DNA of 64,000 bases from an uncultured Roseobacter sp. (GTDB lineage: Bacteria > Pseudomonadota > Alphaproteobacteria > Rhodobacterales > Rhodobacteraceae). The stretch is taken from contig CANKZM010000003.1 of NCBI GenBank assembly GCA_947488305.1, positions 496,001-560,000 of the forward strand. Reading direction: 5' to 3'. Positions 43,346-52,486 of the stretch are shown here, piece after piece; within the stretch, counting starts at the first letter, position 1; each line of letters starts with the position of its first letter. The position numbers were made by a program, and so were the translations under genes. The notes under the pieces were generated by a model. It did no database searches. It saw only the letters and a program-made list of their open reading frames with translations, and was not told the DNA's origin.

Positions 43346-45232
43346 ATGGAAGGCTTTCTTTATCAGGCGTCCATCTATCTTGCGGCTGCCGTTATTGCGG
43401 TGCCCATCGCCGCCCGCCTGGGGTTAGGATCGGTCCTCGGCTATCTCGCGGCTGGCATTATCATCGGTCCGGCACTTGGGCTGGTAGGCTCTGAAACCGA
43501 AGATTTGCAGCATGTGGCGGAGTTCGGCGTCGTCGTCATGCTGTTCCTTATTGGTCTTGAGCTTGAACCCCGCGCGCTCTGGGACATGCGACACAGGTTG
43601 TTGGGCCTGGGCGGGCTGCAGATCGCGCTCAGCACATTAGCCCTGATGGGGATCGCCATGGCCTATGATCAGCCTTGGGGTGTTGCAATGGCAATAGGTT
43701 TGAGCCTGTCGCTCAGCTCCACCGCGATCGTTCTGCAAACACTATCCGAAAAAGGCCTGATGCAGACCAACGGCGGGCGCAATATTTTTTCGGTCCTGCT
43801 GACGCAGGATATCGCGGTTATCCCGATCCTGGCTTTCCTGCCGCTTCTTGTGGTGACGCTGCCAACCCGCATTGCTGAGGATGGTTCGATCCAACTGGGT
43901 ACCAGCGATAGCCACCACGGCGCGGGGCATCATTCGTTGTCTCTGGTTGAGGGCTTGCCAGCCTGGGGCGTGACCCTCGTCACGGTCGCGGCCATAGCGG
44001 CAGTGGTCTTTGCGGGTGTCTATCTCACGCGGCCTGTTTTCCGATACATCCACGCAGCCCGGTTGCGGGAAATGTACACCGCCCTTGCCCTGCTTATCGT
44101 GGTCGGCATTTCCTTTCTGATGATGCTCGTGGGGCTCTCCCCTGCCCTTGGCGCATTCCTCGCGGGCGTGGTTCTAGCGAATTCCGAATTTCGGCATGAA
44201 CTGGAAACTGACCTTGAGCCCTTCAAGGGCCTATTGCTCGGCCTCTTTTTCATAACCGTTGGTGCGGGGATCAATTTCACGCTGTTATTCGGCAACATGC
44301 CCGCAATCATCTCGATGGCGATACTGGTGATTATCGTAAAAGGGATAATTCTCTACGTCCTCGGGCGCGCCTTTAAACTCAAAGGCAGAGACAATTGGCT
44401 CTTTGCTCTGGGGTTGGCACAAGCTGGCGAATTCGGATTTGTTCTGACCTCATTCTCGGTGCAACAGAACGTGATCCCAAGAGACGTAGCAGAGACACTC
44501 TTGCTAGTCATCGCCCTATCGATGCTGATCACGCCGCTGCTCTTTATCCTCTACGACATGCTGTCCAAGCGAATGGAGGAAAAAGTCGAAGACCGTCCGG
44601 AAGACGACGAAATCGACGAGGAAGGCCCAGTCATCATTGCAGGCATCGGACGGTTTGGCCAAATCGTGAACCGTCTTGTGCAAGCCAGCGGGTTCAATAC
44701 TGTCGTTCTGGATCACGACATGGAAACCATCAGTGTGATGCGCCGCTTCGGGTTCAAGGGCTTCCTCGGGGATCCAACCCGCCCCGACATCCTGCGCGCT
44801 GCCGGGATTGAGACAGCCAAGGTACTGGTTGTCGCCCTGGACGACCCCGAGGCCGCAATCAAACTGGTCAAATATGCGCGCCGGATACGCCCCGATCTCC
44901 ATATCATCGCCCGCGCGCGTGACCGGACCTATGTGTACAGGCTGTTTCAGGCGGGCGCTTCGGATATCGTCCGTGAGATGTTTGACAGCTCTCTGCGCGC
45001 CGGGCGCTATGTTCTCGAGAACATGGGCCTGAGCGAATACGAAGCCTCAGAGGCCGAGCGGGTCTTTTACCAGCACGACCGCAAAACCGTTCGCCAATTG
45101 GCCGAATTATGGGACCCCAGTAAACCGGTCAGCCAGAACCCAGCCTACGTGGCCAGAGCGCGAGAACTGCAAAAAGAACTGGAAACCGCAATTCTCAGCC
45201 GCCCGGATACCGACAAGGGCAAATCATCATGA
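43346..45232 (+). CDS. Cation/proton exchanger of the KefB/KefC type
   Basis: 628 residues from the ATG at 43346 with AAGGAG 12 bases upstream. Residues 1-390 form about 12 helices of the CPA2 exchanger fold (YLAAGIIIGPALGLV; LSLSSTAIVLQTLSEKG; LAQAGEFGFVLTSF). From about 428 a TrkA-N/RCK domain follows (VIIAGIGRFGQIVNRLVQ, NAD-type GxGxxG) that gates potassium efflux in Kef proteins. The C-terminal tail is charged. It probably protects against electrophiles or sets cytoplasmic pH; ion specificity is inferred. Confidence 0.88.
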   Translation: MEGFLYQASIYLAAAVIAVPIAARLGLGSVLGYLAAGIIIGPALGLVGSETEDLQHVAEFGVVVMLFLIGLELEPRALWDMRHRLLGLGGLQIALSTLALMGIAMAYDQPWGVAMAIGLSLSLSSTAIVLQTLSEKGLMQTNGGRNIFSVLLTQDIAVIPILAFLPLLVVTLPTRIAEDGSIQLGTSDSHHGAGHHSLSLVEGLPAWGVTLVTVAAIAAVVFAGVYLTRPVFRYIHAARLREMYTALALLIVVGISFLMMLVGLSPALGAFLAGVVLANSEFRHELETDLEPFKGLLLGLFFITVGAGINFTLLFGNMPAIISMAILVIIVKGIILYVLGRAFKLKGRDNWLFALGLAQAGEFGFVLTSFSVQQNVIPRDVAETLLLVIALSMLITPLLFILYDMLSKRMEEKVEDRPEDDEIDEEGPVIIAGIGRFGQIVNRLVQASGFNTVVLDHDMETISVMRRFGFKGFLGDPTRPDILRAAGIETAKVLVVALDDPEAAIKLVKYARRIRPDLHIIARARDRTYVYRLFQAGASDIVREMFDSSLRAGRYVLENMGLSEYEASEAERVFYQHDRKTVRQLAELWDPSKPVSQNPAYVARARELQKELETAILSRPDTDKGKSS

Positions 45233-45251
45233 TGCGGTGTACGACTTAGCT

Positions 45252-46265
45252 TTAGCCGTCTGCGACACCGGCTTCGGCAAATGTGGCCATACCGCTAAGG
45301 CAAGCAACGGCGGCTTTCAGCACCCCAAGCGCCAGGGTCCCGCCCGACGCCTCGCCCAAACGCAGGCCAAGCGACAGCAAGGGTTCTTTTCCAAGCGCCT
45401 TCAACAGGCGTCCATGCGCCCCTTCGGCACTGAGATGGCCTGCAACACAGTGATCGAGCGACGAATTCGAAACCTTCGCAAGGCATCCAGCCGCAGCACA
45501 ACAGATGAATCCGTCCAAAACCACCGGAAGGCGCAGGTCCCGCGCACGCGCTATGGCACCACACATGGCCGCCAGCTCACGGCCGCCGAGGCAGCGCAGT
45601 ATCTCCAACCCGTCATTGATCTGCGCGTTTCGCGAAAGCCCTTCGGCCACAACGCGCGTCTTGGTCGCTAGGCCTTCATCGTCAACACCTGTCCCGCGAC
45701 CTACCCAGTCTTCGGCACTACCGCCAAAACACGCCGCCGCCAATGCCGCTGCGGACGTCGTATTGCCAATCCCCATCTCACCAACAACAAGCACATCCGC
45801 TGTCTCATCGACTGATTGCCACCCAATGCTGAGAGCTTCGAGAAGTTCATCTTCGGTCATGGCAGGGGATTGGGTGAAATCCGCTGTTGGCGTCTCAAGC
45901 GACAACGCATGCACGTCGAGGCGTGCCCCGAATGTGTTGGCCAATTGGTTGATCGCCGCCCCACCATGTTCGAAGTTTGCAACCATCTGGGCCGTCACTT
46001 CTGCAGGGAACGCGGAAACGCCCTGAACGGTGACCCCGTGGTTGCCAGCAAATACGATAACCTGAGGACGCCTAATTTCGGGCTTATCAGTGCCCCGCCA
46101 ACCTGCATACCAAATTGCCAAATCTTCCAGCGTGCCAAGAGCGCCCTGTGGTTTCGTCAGCTGACTGTTACGGGCCGCTGCAGCATCCAACGAGGCGGCT
46201 GCGGGAGCGACTAGTGTGGACAGTATTTCGCGAAATTGGGTCAGGTCTGAAAATGCTGCTGACAT
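45252..46265 (-). CDS. cobT: Nicotinate-nucleotide-dimethylbenzimidazole phosphoribosyltransferase
   Basis: 337 residues. Family signatures: [39 protein letters not shown] and, near the C-terminus, [13 protein letters not shown] with the catalytic Glu. It activates the lower-ligand base in cobalamin synthesis. It is divergent from cobS over 81 bases that must hold both promoters; no cobalamin riboswitch was seen there. Confidence 0.95.
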   Translation of the reverse strand: MSAAFSDLTQFREILSTLVAPAAASLDAAAARNSQLTKPQGALGTLEDLAIWYAGWRGTDKPEIRRPQVIVFAGNHGVTVQGVSAFPAEVTAQMVANFEHGGAAINQLANTFGARLDVHALSLETPTADFTQSPAMTEDELLEALSIGWQSVDETADVLVVGEMGIGNTTSAAALAAACFGGSAEDWVGRGTGVDDEGLATKTRVVAEGLSRNAQINDGLEILRCLGGRELAAMCGAIARARDLRLPVVLDGFICCAAAGCLAKVSNSSLDHCVAGHLSAEGAHGRLLKALGKEPLLSLGLRLGEASGGTLALGVLKAAVACLSGMATFAEAGVADG

Positions 46266-46346
46266 GGAAGAACCTCATTGCATGATTGTTAAGCTCTCTT
46301 TACCCCAAGGAAAACGACCGGCAAGACGAGATGAGGCCCGAGGCGG

Positions 46347-47108
46347 ATGAAAACCGACATCCTTTCGAATATTGTGACGGATGTTCGTCTGGCGTTTTTG
46401 CTCCTGTCGCGCCTGCCACAGCCGAGCCTTCCGCTCACGGCTTTTGAGCGTAGTCGGAAAGCTGTTTGGGCCTACCCAATCGTCGGCATAACACTTGGTG
46501 GTTTGGCCACGCTGACCGGGGTCGCGGCTATGGCCCTTGGCTTGCCGTCGATTGTTGCTGCAGGACTGGTGCTCCTGGTGATGACCTGTGCCAGTGGCGC
46601 ATTGCACGAAGACGGTCTTGCAGATGTTGCCGACGGTTTCTGGGGCGGGCAGACAGCCGAAAGACGACTTGAGATTATGAAAGACAGCCAGATCGGAAGT
46701 TATGGGACACTGGCATTGATCTTTAGCGTTGCCGTGCGATGGGCGAGTATTGCCGCGATCCTGCCTCAGACGCCACTCGTAGTCATTGTTTGTGCGGCGA
46801 CATCTCGCGCGGCCATGCCAGTGCTGATGCAAGGGTTGCCACATGCCCGGGACACTGGTCTGTCGCACAGCGTTGGGCGCCCGGATATGTCCCGGGTGCT
46901 CGTCGGGTTCGGTTTGGTACTGGTGCTGAACCTGACACTTTTGGGCGAGATCGGCGTACTCCCGGTGGTGGCCGCCGTGATCATTGCGGCCTTGGCAAAG
47001 GCGCTTGCCCGCCACAAGATCAACGGTCAGACCGGAGACGTCCTTGGAGCAGTCCAGCAAGTCAGCGAAGCCGGAATGCTCTGCATCATGCTCGCTGTTC
47101 TTCAATAA
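46347..47108 (+). CDS. cobS: Adenosylcobinamide-GDP ribazoletransferase
   Basis: 253 residues, polytopic, with the CobS signatures LLSRLPQPSLP and HEDGLADVADGFWGGQTAERRLEIMKDSQIGSYG, whose Asp residues bind metal. It joins the CobT product to adenosylcobinamide-GDP at the membrane, so CobT and CobS act in consecutive steps. Its stop overlaps the A tract of the carD terminator. Confidence 0.95.
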   Translation: MKTDILSNIVTDVRLAFLLLSRLPQPSLPLTAFERSRKAVWAYPIVGITLGGLATLTGVAAMALGLPSIVAAGLVLLVMTCASGALHEDGLADVADGFWGGQTAERRLEIMKDSQIGSYGTLALIFSVAVRWASIAAILPQTPLVVIVCAATSRAAMPVLMQGLPHARDTGLSHSVGRPDMSRVLVGFGLVLVLNLTLLGEIGVLPVVAAVIIAALAKALARHKINGQTGDVLGAVQQVSEAGMLCIMLAVLQ

Positions 47109-47136
47109 AAAAAACCGCGCCCGAAATGGGACGCGG
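47107..47136 (-). terminator. Intrinsic terminator of carD
   Basis: On the minus strand CCGCG-CCC stem (47115-47122 with 47128-47136, one bulged base) is followed by eight T residues. It lies 25 bases past the carD stop and overlaps the cobS stop, so it may work on both strands only in part. Confidence 0.8.
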
Positions 47137-47160
47137 CAATATTAGCGTGATGGGATGGGA

Positions 47161-47673
47161 TCAGGCCGCGACGCGGCTTTCCAGAACATCACCGACCTGC
47201 TTTGCAGCTGCGAGTTCGTCGCCGCCGCTGACGGCTGCGACTTCACGGGTCAACCGTTCCAAAGCGGCCTCGTAAAGCTGACGCTCTGAATAGCTCTGTT
47301 CGCGTTGATCATCCGTACGGTGCAGATCGCGTACGACCTCAGCAATTGCGATCAGGTCACCGGAATTGATCTTTTGTTCGTATTCCTGAGCCCGGCGCGA
47401 CCACATGGCCCGCTTGACCTTGGCCTTGCCTTTCAGCGTCCGCATTGCATGAGAGATCACATCCGGGCTGCTCAGCGCGCGCATCCCGATTTCCGTCGCC
47501 TTGTGTGTTGGCACCCGCAACGTCATCTTGTCTTTTTCAAAGGAGATCACGAAAAGCTCCAGCGAGATGCCGGCGACTTCCTGTTCCTCCACCGATATGA
47601 TCTGACCAACACCATGGGCTGGATAGACGACGAATTCATTCGGGCGGAAATCAAGTTTTTTCGATTTTGACAT
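47161..47673 (-). CDS. carD: CarD-family transcription factor
   Basis: 170 residues. The N-terminal RNA-polymerase interaction domain (FRPNEFVVYPAHGVGQIISVEEQEVAG) is shared with CdnL/CarD and Mfd; the C-terminal helical DNA-contacting region has WSRRAQEYEQKINSGDLIAIAEVVRDL with the conserved Trp. In alphaproteobacteria CdnL-type proteins stabilise open complexes at housekeeping and rRNA promoters. A candidate minus-strand TATAAT and a 21-base palindrome precede it. Confidence 0.93.
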   Translation of the reverse strand: MSKSKKLDFRPNEFVVYPAHGVGQIISVEEQEVAGISLELFVISFEKDKMTLRVPTHKATEIGMRALSSPDVISHAMRTLKGKAKVKRAMWSRRAQEYEQKINSGDLIAIAEVVRDLHRTDDQREQSYSERQLYEAALERLTREVAAVSGGDELAAAKQVGDVLESRVAA

Positions 47674-47786
47674 TCATTGTTCCTCGGTTGACGTCGAACA
47701 TCCCATGTTTTTCGACAGTCAAAACCACACAGGATCGTGGCTTATACGCCGCGCGACCAAGTGCGTTACTGCCGAATTGTCAGGCG

Positions 47787-47807
47787 CATATCCATTCAAT
47801 GGATATG
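47787..47807. promoter_or_regulatory. Perfect 10-bp inverted repeat upstream of carD
   Basis: CATATCCATT at 47787-47796 and AATGGATATG at 47798-47807 are exact inverse complements around a single base. It is 114 bases before the carD start and about 34 bases downstream of the TATAAT, so it may be an operator or a hairpin in the leader RNA. The binding protein is unknown. Confidence 0.6.
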
Positions 47808-47840
47808 AGAAATGTTCTTCCGTCGTTGATTTGTAACCGG

Positions 47841-47846
47841 ATTATA
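47841..47846 (-). promoter_or_regulatory. Candidate -10 element for carD
   Basis: A perfect TATAAT on the minus strand lies just downstream of the fdxA terminator and 168 bases before the carD start. A good -35 hexamer was not found at 16-18 bases. Confidence 0.45.
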
Positions 47847-47849
47847 ACA

Positions 47850-47876
47850 CAAAAAACGGCATCCCGAAAGCTGCCG
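47850..47876 (-). terminator. Intrinsic terminator of fdxA
   Basis: On the minus strand CGGCA pairs with TGCCG (47872-47876 with 47857-47861), with further pairs closing a TTCG tetraloop, followed by six T residues. Confidence 0.75.
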
Positions 47877-47965
47877 CTACGTAAGCTATAAAAATAACGT
47901 TTAGAATTGAGGGTTTGCGTTCAATTCAACACGAAAAACAACCGAATCGGAGGGCAATTTTGCTG

Positions 47966-48304
47966 TTATCCGCCCTCGCCTGGTGCCTCAGAGAAGTACT
48001 TTTCGAGCTTTCCAGTCTCACCATCGCGCTCTTCTGCGTCCGGAAGGGGGTCTTTCTTGGTGATGATAACAGGCCACAGCTCGGAGTATTTGCGGTTGAA
48101 CTCGACCCATTTCTCCATGTCAGGTTCTGTATCAGGTCGGATGGCATCTGCCGGGCACTCTGGTTCGCACACACCGCAATCAATGCATTCGTCCGGATGG
48201 ATCACCAACATGTTCTCGCCTTCGTAAAAACAGTCCACCGGACAAACTTCCACGCAATCCGTGTATTTGCATGCGATGCAACTGTCATTCACGATATAGG
48301 TCAT
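47966..48304 (-). CDS. fdxA: 7Fe ferredoxin
   Basis: 112 residues. Cys9, Cys17 and Cys50 fit the [3Fe-4S] cluster; Cys21, Cys40, Cys43 and Cys46 fit the [4Fe-4S] cluster ([15 protein letters not shown] and [13 protein letters not shown]). The C-terminal extension ([19 protein letters not shown]) is typical of the Azotobacter-type FdxA group. It sits between the S4-domain gene and carD, an order often seen in alphaproteobacteria. The electron partner is not known. Confidence 0.95.
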   Translation of the reverse strand: MTYIVNDSCIACKYTDCVEVCPVDCFYEGENMLVIHPDECIDCGVCEPECPADAIRPDTEPDMEKWVEFNRKYSELWPVIITKKDPLPDAEERDGETGKLEKYFSEAPGEGG

Positions 48305-48359
48305 CGGACCCTCTCTTCCGGCATGTCTCTCTCAGCGCTAGCTAAATGACAGAACTCCA

Positions 48360-48737
48360 TCATTCAAGAGACCGCGTGCGAGAAAGATCAAGGGTGCGAC
48401 GATCCTTCTTGGTCGGGCGACCTTTTCCCTCATAAGCCGGATTTGGCGGAGCCTTTTCCTGCGTTTTCGGCTTTGGCGGTGACAAGTCTTCGTAAAGTGC
48501 TTGTGCCTCGGGTGCGGGTCCCCTGCGGGTTCCAAGCGCGAGGACACGGATCACCCTAATGTGATCGGCTTGAGGAAAGGTCAGCACATCATCAGGACCA
48601 ATAAGGGTGCTGCGTTTGCTCACCTTAATTTTGTTCACCCGGACGGCACCGGATGCAACGACCTGCGACGCCAGCGAGCGTGTTTTAAAGAACCGCCCAT
48701 GCCAGAGCCATTTGTCGAGCCGCAGCTTGTCGCTCAC
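48360..48737 (-). CDS. S4-domain RNA-binding protein (HslR/Hsp15-like)
   Basis: 125 residues: S4 fold at the start (LRLDKWLWHGRFFKTRSLASQVVASGAVRVNKIKVSKRSTLIGPDDVLTF) and a basic, Pro/Lys-rich tail. Hsp15 homologues bind stalled 50S subunits carrying nascent chains. The GTG start follows directly on the helicase stop, so the two genes are coupled. Confidence 0.9.
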   Translation of the reverse strand: MSDKLRLDKWLWHGRFFKTRSLASQVVASGAVRVNKIKVSKRSTLIGPDDVLTFPQADHIRVIRVLALGTRRGPAPEAQALYEDLSPPKPKTQEKAPPNPAYEGKGRPTKKDRRTLDLSRTRSLE

Positions 48738-51539
48738 CTATTTGGTGTCCTTCAACCCCATCAGCGCAGCAGCAAACGGGTTATCGGGATCAATCTTTTT
48801 CTCAGATTTGGGCGGTCTCGCAGAGAACTTCTGGCCGCCTTGCGGTTTTTCTCCGCGCGGCCCACCGCGTTTGCCTTTTTGAGGACGTTTCCCCTTGCCC
48901 TGCGGCTTGTCTTGGCCACGACGTCCACCCTGATGTGCCCCGCGTGGCGCCCGGCCCCAGGCAAAGGTGTAGAACACCTCCATTTCCGGTGCTGCATTCT
49001 CAGTCGCAGCTGGATCTTCGGAAGCAGCCTCTGGTGAAACCGCCGCATCTTCGGGCGCCACGGCAGGTGTTTCAGCCTCCGGCTCCGGCGACGCTTCCTG
49101 CTCTGGCGTATCTGTGGGTTTCGTGTCGCCACCCTCGTCTGCCGCGGGTGCTTCTGCCGCCTTCACTTTTAGCCGTTCACCTCGCTCGGCCTTGTAGCCA
49201 AGACCCTGCATCAAATCCGCAAACTGTTCGAGTGTCATACCCGTGATCGAGAGCATATCGGCCTTTGCCTCAAAGCCCGCACGAGTATTCTCGGCTCGAA
49301 GCATGTCGGCAAGCCGCTCGAGCATGTCGATGCGGATCGCCCGCGCGCCGGCGTTGCGGTAGCCTGACATCGTGTCCGCCCCCTCAGGAGCAGCCTCATC
49401 CACAGGTATGGTCACCAAACCAGGTGGCGGTGCTTCCGGGAAGGCGTCAAGGCCGCGCGACAAGGACCACAAAACCAAACGCAGTCGCGTCGGCGCCGGT
49501 TTGAGAAGTAGCGGCAAGAATATCGTGAATTGCCCAAAACGGATACCATGTTTGCGAAGGGCACCGCGCGCGTCCTGGTCGAGCGCTTTCACGTCCTCGG
49601 CGACCTGAGAGCGGGGCAACACGCCCAGCGCTTCAACCATCTGGAATGCAAAGCCACGGGCAAGTCCCGTCAGCGTTTCGTCCCGGCTGAGGTTTAGAAG
49701 TGGCTCAAAAAGAGCCGCGACCTTGCGGTCAATGAAATGCTGCAAGCGGCGCTGAACCTTTTGAGCAACATCCGGTCCTGCAACTTCATCCACGAAGACC
49801 TCGACCTGAGGTTTCAGCGGGTCGGCACCGCCGACAAGTTTGCCGACGGCATCTTTGCCCCACATAAGGCCGCCTTGTTCGGTGAAGTCGATCTCAGTAT
49901 CCGGCGCGTTGTAAAACCGGTCGGCACGCAAGTGGAATTGCGGGGCAAGAGCCTGCAGTGCAGCGGTCTTGATGGTTTTTGCTTCCGCCTCGCCCGCTCC
50001 TTTGTCCTGACTGAAGCGAAACCCCTCCAGTTTGCCAACATATTCCCCTTCAACGGTGACTTCACCGCTATTTGATACTTCTGCCACCATGGCTTCCTTC
50101 TGGCCGAGCCGGCGCAAGAGCACGGATGTGCGCCGATCTACAAATCTTTGGGTCAGCCGCTCGTGCAGCGCGTCCGACAACCTGTCTTCTACAGAACGCG
50201 CCTGCTCAGGCCAATGGCTTATCTCATCTGTCCAGCCTTTGCGTTGCGCGACATAAGTCCATGTGCGGATATATGCCAATCTTTTAGACAAAGCATCAAT
50301 GTCGCCGTCCGTACGATCAATCCGGCGAATATGGCTTGCCAGCCACTCGTTCGGAATCCGCCCTTTTTCATGCAGATAGGTGAAAATCTGCTCCAACAGG
50401 CTTGCATGCTCAGCATGACTGATGCCGCGAAAATCCGGGATTCGGCAAACGTCCCACAAGAGACGAACCGAGGGGCCATCGCTGCAGCGCGCAGCGACCT
50501 CCGCAACCTGACCCAGTGCTTTGAGTGCACCAAGATCATCAGATTCCCGTGCGCGTGTCAGGATTTCGTCAGCGGGTGGCGCTTCAAGGCATTGAATCAA
50601 TCGGTCAATTGAGCCGAATTGCAGGGCATGATTGCGCCAGTTAAGTCGCTTGAGCGGCGTAAACCGGTGGTCCATGATCGCTTGCGCGACCATGTCATCC
50701 AGCGACCCCGCCTCGCCTGTCACGCCAAATGTGCCGTTCTTCATGCCACGCCCAGCGCGTCCAGCGATCTGAGCCAATTCATTGGGCGCAAGCATGCGCA
50801 TCCGACGCCCGTCGAACTTGGACAAAGCAGAAAAGGCCACGTGATCGACATCCAGGTTGAGGCCCATCCCAATTGCATCGGTTGCAACGAGATAATCCAC
50901 CTCACCACTTTGATACATTTCGACCTGCGCGTTGCGTGTCCGGGGGCTGAGTGCGCCCATGACCACAGCAGCACCGCCTTTCTGACGCCGGATGAGCTCA
51001 GCAATTGCGTAAACGTTCTCAACCGAAAACCCCACAATTGCGCTGCGCGGCTTCATCCGGCTGATCTTTTTTGGCCCAATATAGGTTAAATTGGACATCC
51101 TTTCACGCTGGATGAATTGCGCCTCCGGCACGAGGGCGCGGATCGGCCCCCGCATCGTATCTGCCCCAAGAAACAGTGTTTCATGCAGCCCCCGTGCCCG
51201 CAGCAACCTGTCGGTAAACACATGCCCTCGCTCCGGATCGGCACAGAGCTGTATTTCGTCCACGGCCAGAAAATCGCACCCCATGCCGTCGGGCATCGCC
51301 TCGACCGTGCAGACCCAGTATTGGGTGCGCGGCGGCACGATGCGCTCTTCACCCGTCACCAAAGCCACCACGGAGGGCCCACGGGCCGCAACCAGCCGGT
51401 CGTAGACCTCGCGTGCCAGCAGACGTAAGGGAAGCCCGATCACGCCGGTGCGGTGCCCCAGCATGCGTTCAATGGCATAGGTGGTCTTGCCGGTGTTGGT
51501 GGGGCCCAGGACGGCGACCACCCGTTTGTCACCTGTCAC
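48738..51539 (-). CDS. Suv3-like superfamily 2 RNA helicase with long C-terminal tail
   Basis: 933 residues. Walker A GPTNTGKT (12-19), DEIQ box at 94-97, ALSPRTRNAQVEMYQSGEVDYLVATDAIGMGLNLDVDHVAF and QIAGRAGRG as later helicase motifs, closest to mitochondrial Suv3 helicases that work with RNA degradation machines. Residues 794-853 are acidic Pro/Ala/Glu-rich and 863-915 are Gly/Lys/Arg-rich; the last residues (DPDNPFAALMGLK-like) form a short conserved-looking end. An RNA turnover or ribosome assembly role is inferred from family and from the coupled S4 gene. Confidence 0.92.
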   Translation of the reverse strand: MTGDKRVVAVLGPTNTGKTTYAIERMLGHRTGVIGLPLRLLAREVYDRLVAARGPSVVALVTGEERIVPPRTQYWVCTVEAMPDGMGCDFLAVDEIQLCADPERGHVFTDRLLRARGLHETLFLGADTMRGPIRALVPEAQFIQRERMSNLTYIGPKKISRMKPRSAIVGFSVENVYAIAELIRRQKGGAAVVMGALSPRTRNAQVEMYQSGEVDYLVATDAIGMGLNLDVDHVAFSALSKFDGRRMRMLAPNELAQIAGRAGRGMKNGTFGVTGEAGSLDDMVAQAIMDHRFTPLKRLNWRNHALQFGSIDRLIQCLEAPPADEILTRARESDDLGALKALGQVAEVAARCSDGPSVRLLWDVCRIPDFRGISHAEHASLLEQIFTYLHEKGRIPNEWLASHIRRIDRTDGDIDALSKRLAYIRTWTYVAQRKGWTDEISHWPEQARSVEDRLSDALHERLTQRFVDRRTSVLLRRLGQKEAMVAEVSNSGEVTVEGEYVGKLEGFRFSQDKGAGEAEAKTIKTAALQALAPQFHLRADRFYNAPDTEIDFTEQGGLMWGKDAVGKLVGGADPLKPQVEVFVDEVAGPDVAQKVQRRLQHFIDRKVAALFEPLLNLSRDETLTGLARGFAFQMVEALGVLPRSQVAEDVKALDQDARGALRKHGIRFGQFTIFLPLLLKPAPTRLRLVLWSLSRGLDAFPEAPPPGLVTIPVDEAAPEGADTMSGYRNAGARAIRIDMLERLADMLRAENTRAGFEAKADMLSITGMTLEQFADLMQGLGYKAERGERLKVKAAEAPAADEGGDTKPTDTPEQEASPEPEAETPAVAPEDAAVSPEAASEDPAATENAAPEMEVFYTFAWGRAPRGAHQGGRRGQDKPQGKGKRPQKGKRGGPRGEKPQGGQKFSARPPKSEKKIDPDNPFAAALMGLKDTK

Positions 51540-51563
51540 GGCGTATTCCTTGCATGGAGAGCG

Positions 51564-52121
51564 TCAGAGCGTCTCGTTTATCCCGCGTCCGACCAGTCTC
51601 TTGCGAGCCTCCTGGGCGCGCTCATGATTGGGGTGAATTTCCAGAACGCGGTCGAAAGCTTCTGCCGCTCTGGGTAGATCGCCGAACTCCTGAAACATGA
51701 CGCCAAGCCCAAAAAGCGCGTTGTAATTATTGGGGTTGAGGATCAAAGCGCGCTGCAAGTCATCCAGCGCCGGCCCGTACAAACCCGCCCGGAAATAGGC
51801 CGTTGCGCGGGCATGCCAACCTTCGGCAAAATCCGGCGCGTGGTCTGTGAGCGCGGAAAAATGCTCGATCGCCCGGGTGTTGTCTTCTTCTTCCAATGCC
51901 TCTCGCCCTCGCTTGAGCAGCAAATCCATCGAGGCTGACCCAGACCGATCCCAAATCAGGCTCAACTCTCGCTCGAGCCTCTTGGTTTCTGATTCGGGCG
52001 CTTCGCGTAACTGCTCCAGCAACTCCCCTTCGGTGGACTGAGCCTGCACCGGCCCTAAAATCAAGCAGGACACGAAAAGTGCCGTAACGATCAGTTTGAG
52101 AATCTTCGCATGCATAGCCAT
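51564..52121 (-). CDS. Exported tetratricopeptide-repeat protein
   Basis: 185 residues from the ATG at 52121 (the ATG at 52115 is equally possible; neither has a strong ribosome site). A signal peptide ends around GPVQAQST. Then come about three TPR units: LKRGREALEEEDNTRAIEHFSALTDHAPDFAEGW, ARATAYFRAGLYGPALDDLQRALILNPNNYNAL, and LGVMFQEFGDLPRAAEAFDRVLEIHPNH. A periplasmic interaction scaffold; the partner is unknown. It lies 24 bases upstream of the helicase gene on the same strand. Confidence 0.85.
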   Translation of the reverse strand: MAMHAKILKLIVTALFVSCLILGPVQAQSTEGELLEQLREAPESETKRLERELSLIWDRSGSASMDLLLKRGREALEEEDNTRAIEHFSALTDHAPDFAEGWHARATAYFRAGLYGPALDDLQRALILNPNNYNALFGLGVMFQEFGDLPRAAEAFDRVLEIHPNHERAQEARKRLVGRGINETL

Positions 52122-52195
52122 AACGTGAGAGAATGTAACAGCCGTGCGGCGCAATTCCAGAGCCAGCACGCGCAACAAGTCAAAAGGGTCTCAAA

Positions 52196-52486
52196 ATGAG
52201 CGATATTGTGAACACTGCCGTTACCATGCTGAACGAAAAACTGGCCGGTGCGGATTTCGGAGGAACAGCGAAGTTCGACATCGCAGGCGAAGGCAGCATC
52301 GTGATGGACGGTTCAGGCGCGCGGGCAACGGATGAAGCCGCCGATGTCACGCTCAGCGCAGACGCCGAGACGTTCCAGTCCATTCTGGAAGGTGAAACAG
52401 ATCCGACCAGTGCCTTTATGTCCGGCAAATTGACTGTCGATGGCGACATGGGCATGGCAATGCAACTGGCGGCAGCCCTCGCCTGA
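52196..52486 (+). CDS. SCP2 sterol-binding domain protein
   Basis: 96 residues forming a single SCP2 domain: LNEKLAGADFGGTAKFDIAGEGSIVMDG, then DAADVTLSADAETFQSILEGETDPTSAFMSGKLTVDGDMGMAMQLA. The domain binds lipids or acyl-CoA. Its stop overlaps the next start (TGATG), so it is coupled with the lysophospholipase-like gene, which agrees with a lipid role. Confidence 0.93.
   Translation: MSDIVNTAVTMLNEKLAGADFGGTAKFDIAGEGSIVMDGSGARATDEAADVTLSADAETFQSILEGETDPTSAFMSGKLTVDGDMGMAMQLAAALA

Larger units (their letters stand above)
47674..47965. other. Spacer between fdxA and carD with terminator, promoter and palindrome
   Basis: This 292-base spacer reads, in the minus direction, as fdxA terminator (47850-47876), a -10-like TATAAT (47841-47846), a 21-base palindrome (47787-47807) and then the carD leader. 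No small gene was found. Confidence 0.6.

Noticed and set aside
46266-46346. Possible cobalamin riboswitch between cobT and cobS
   Set aside because: The spacer is only 81 bases, too short for the element, and no B12-box-like sequence was seen.
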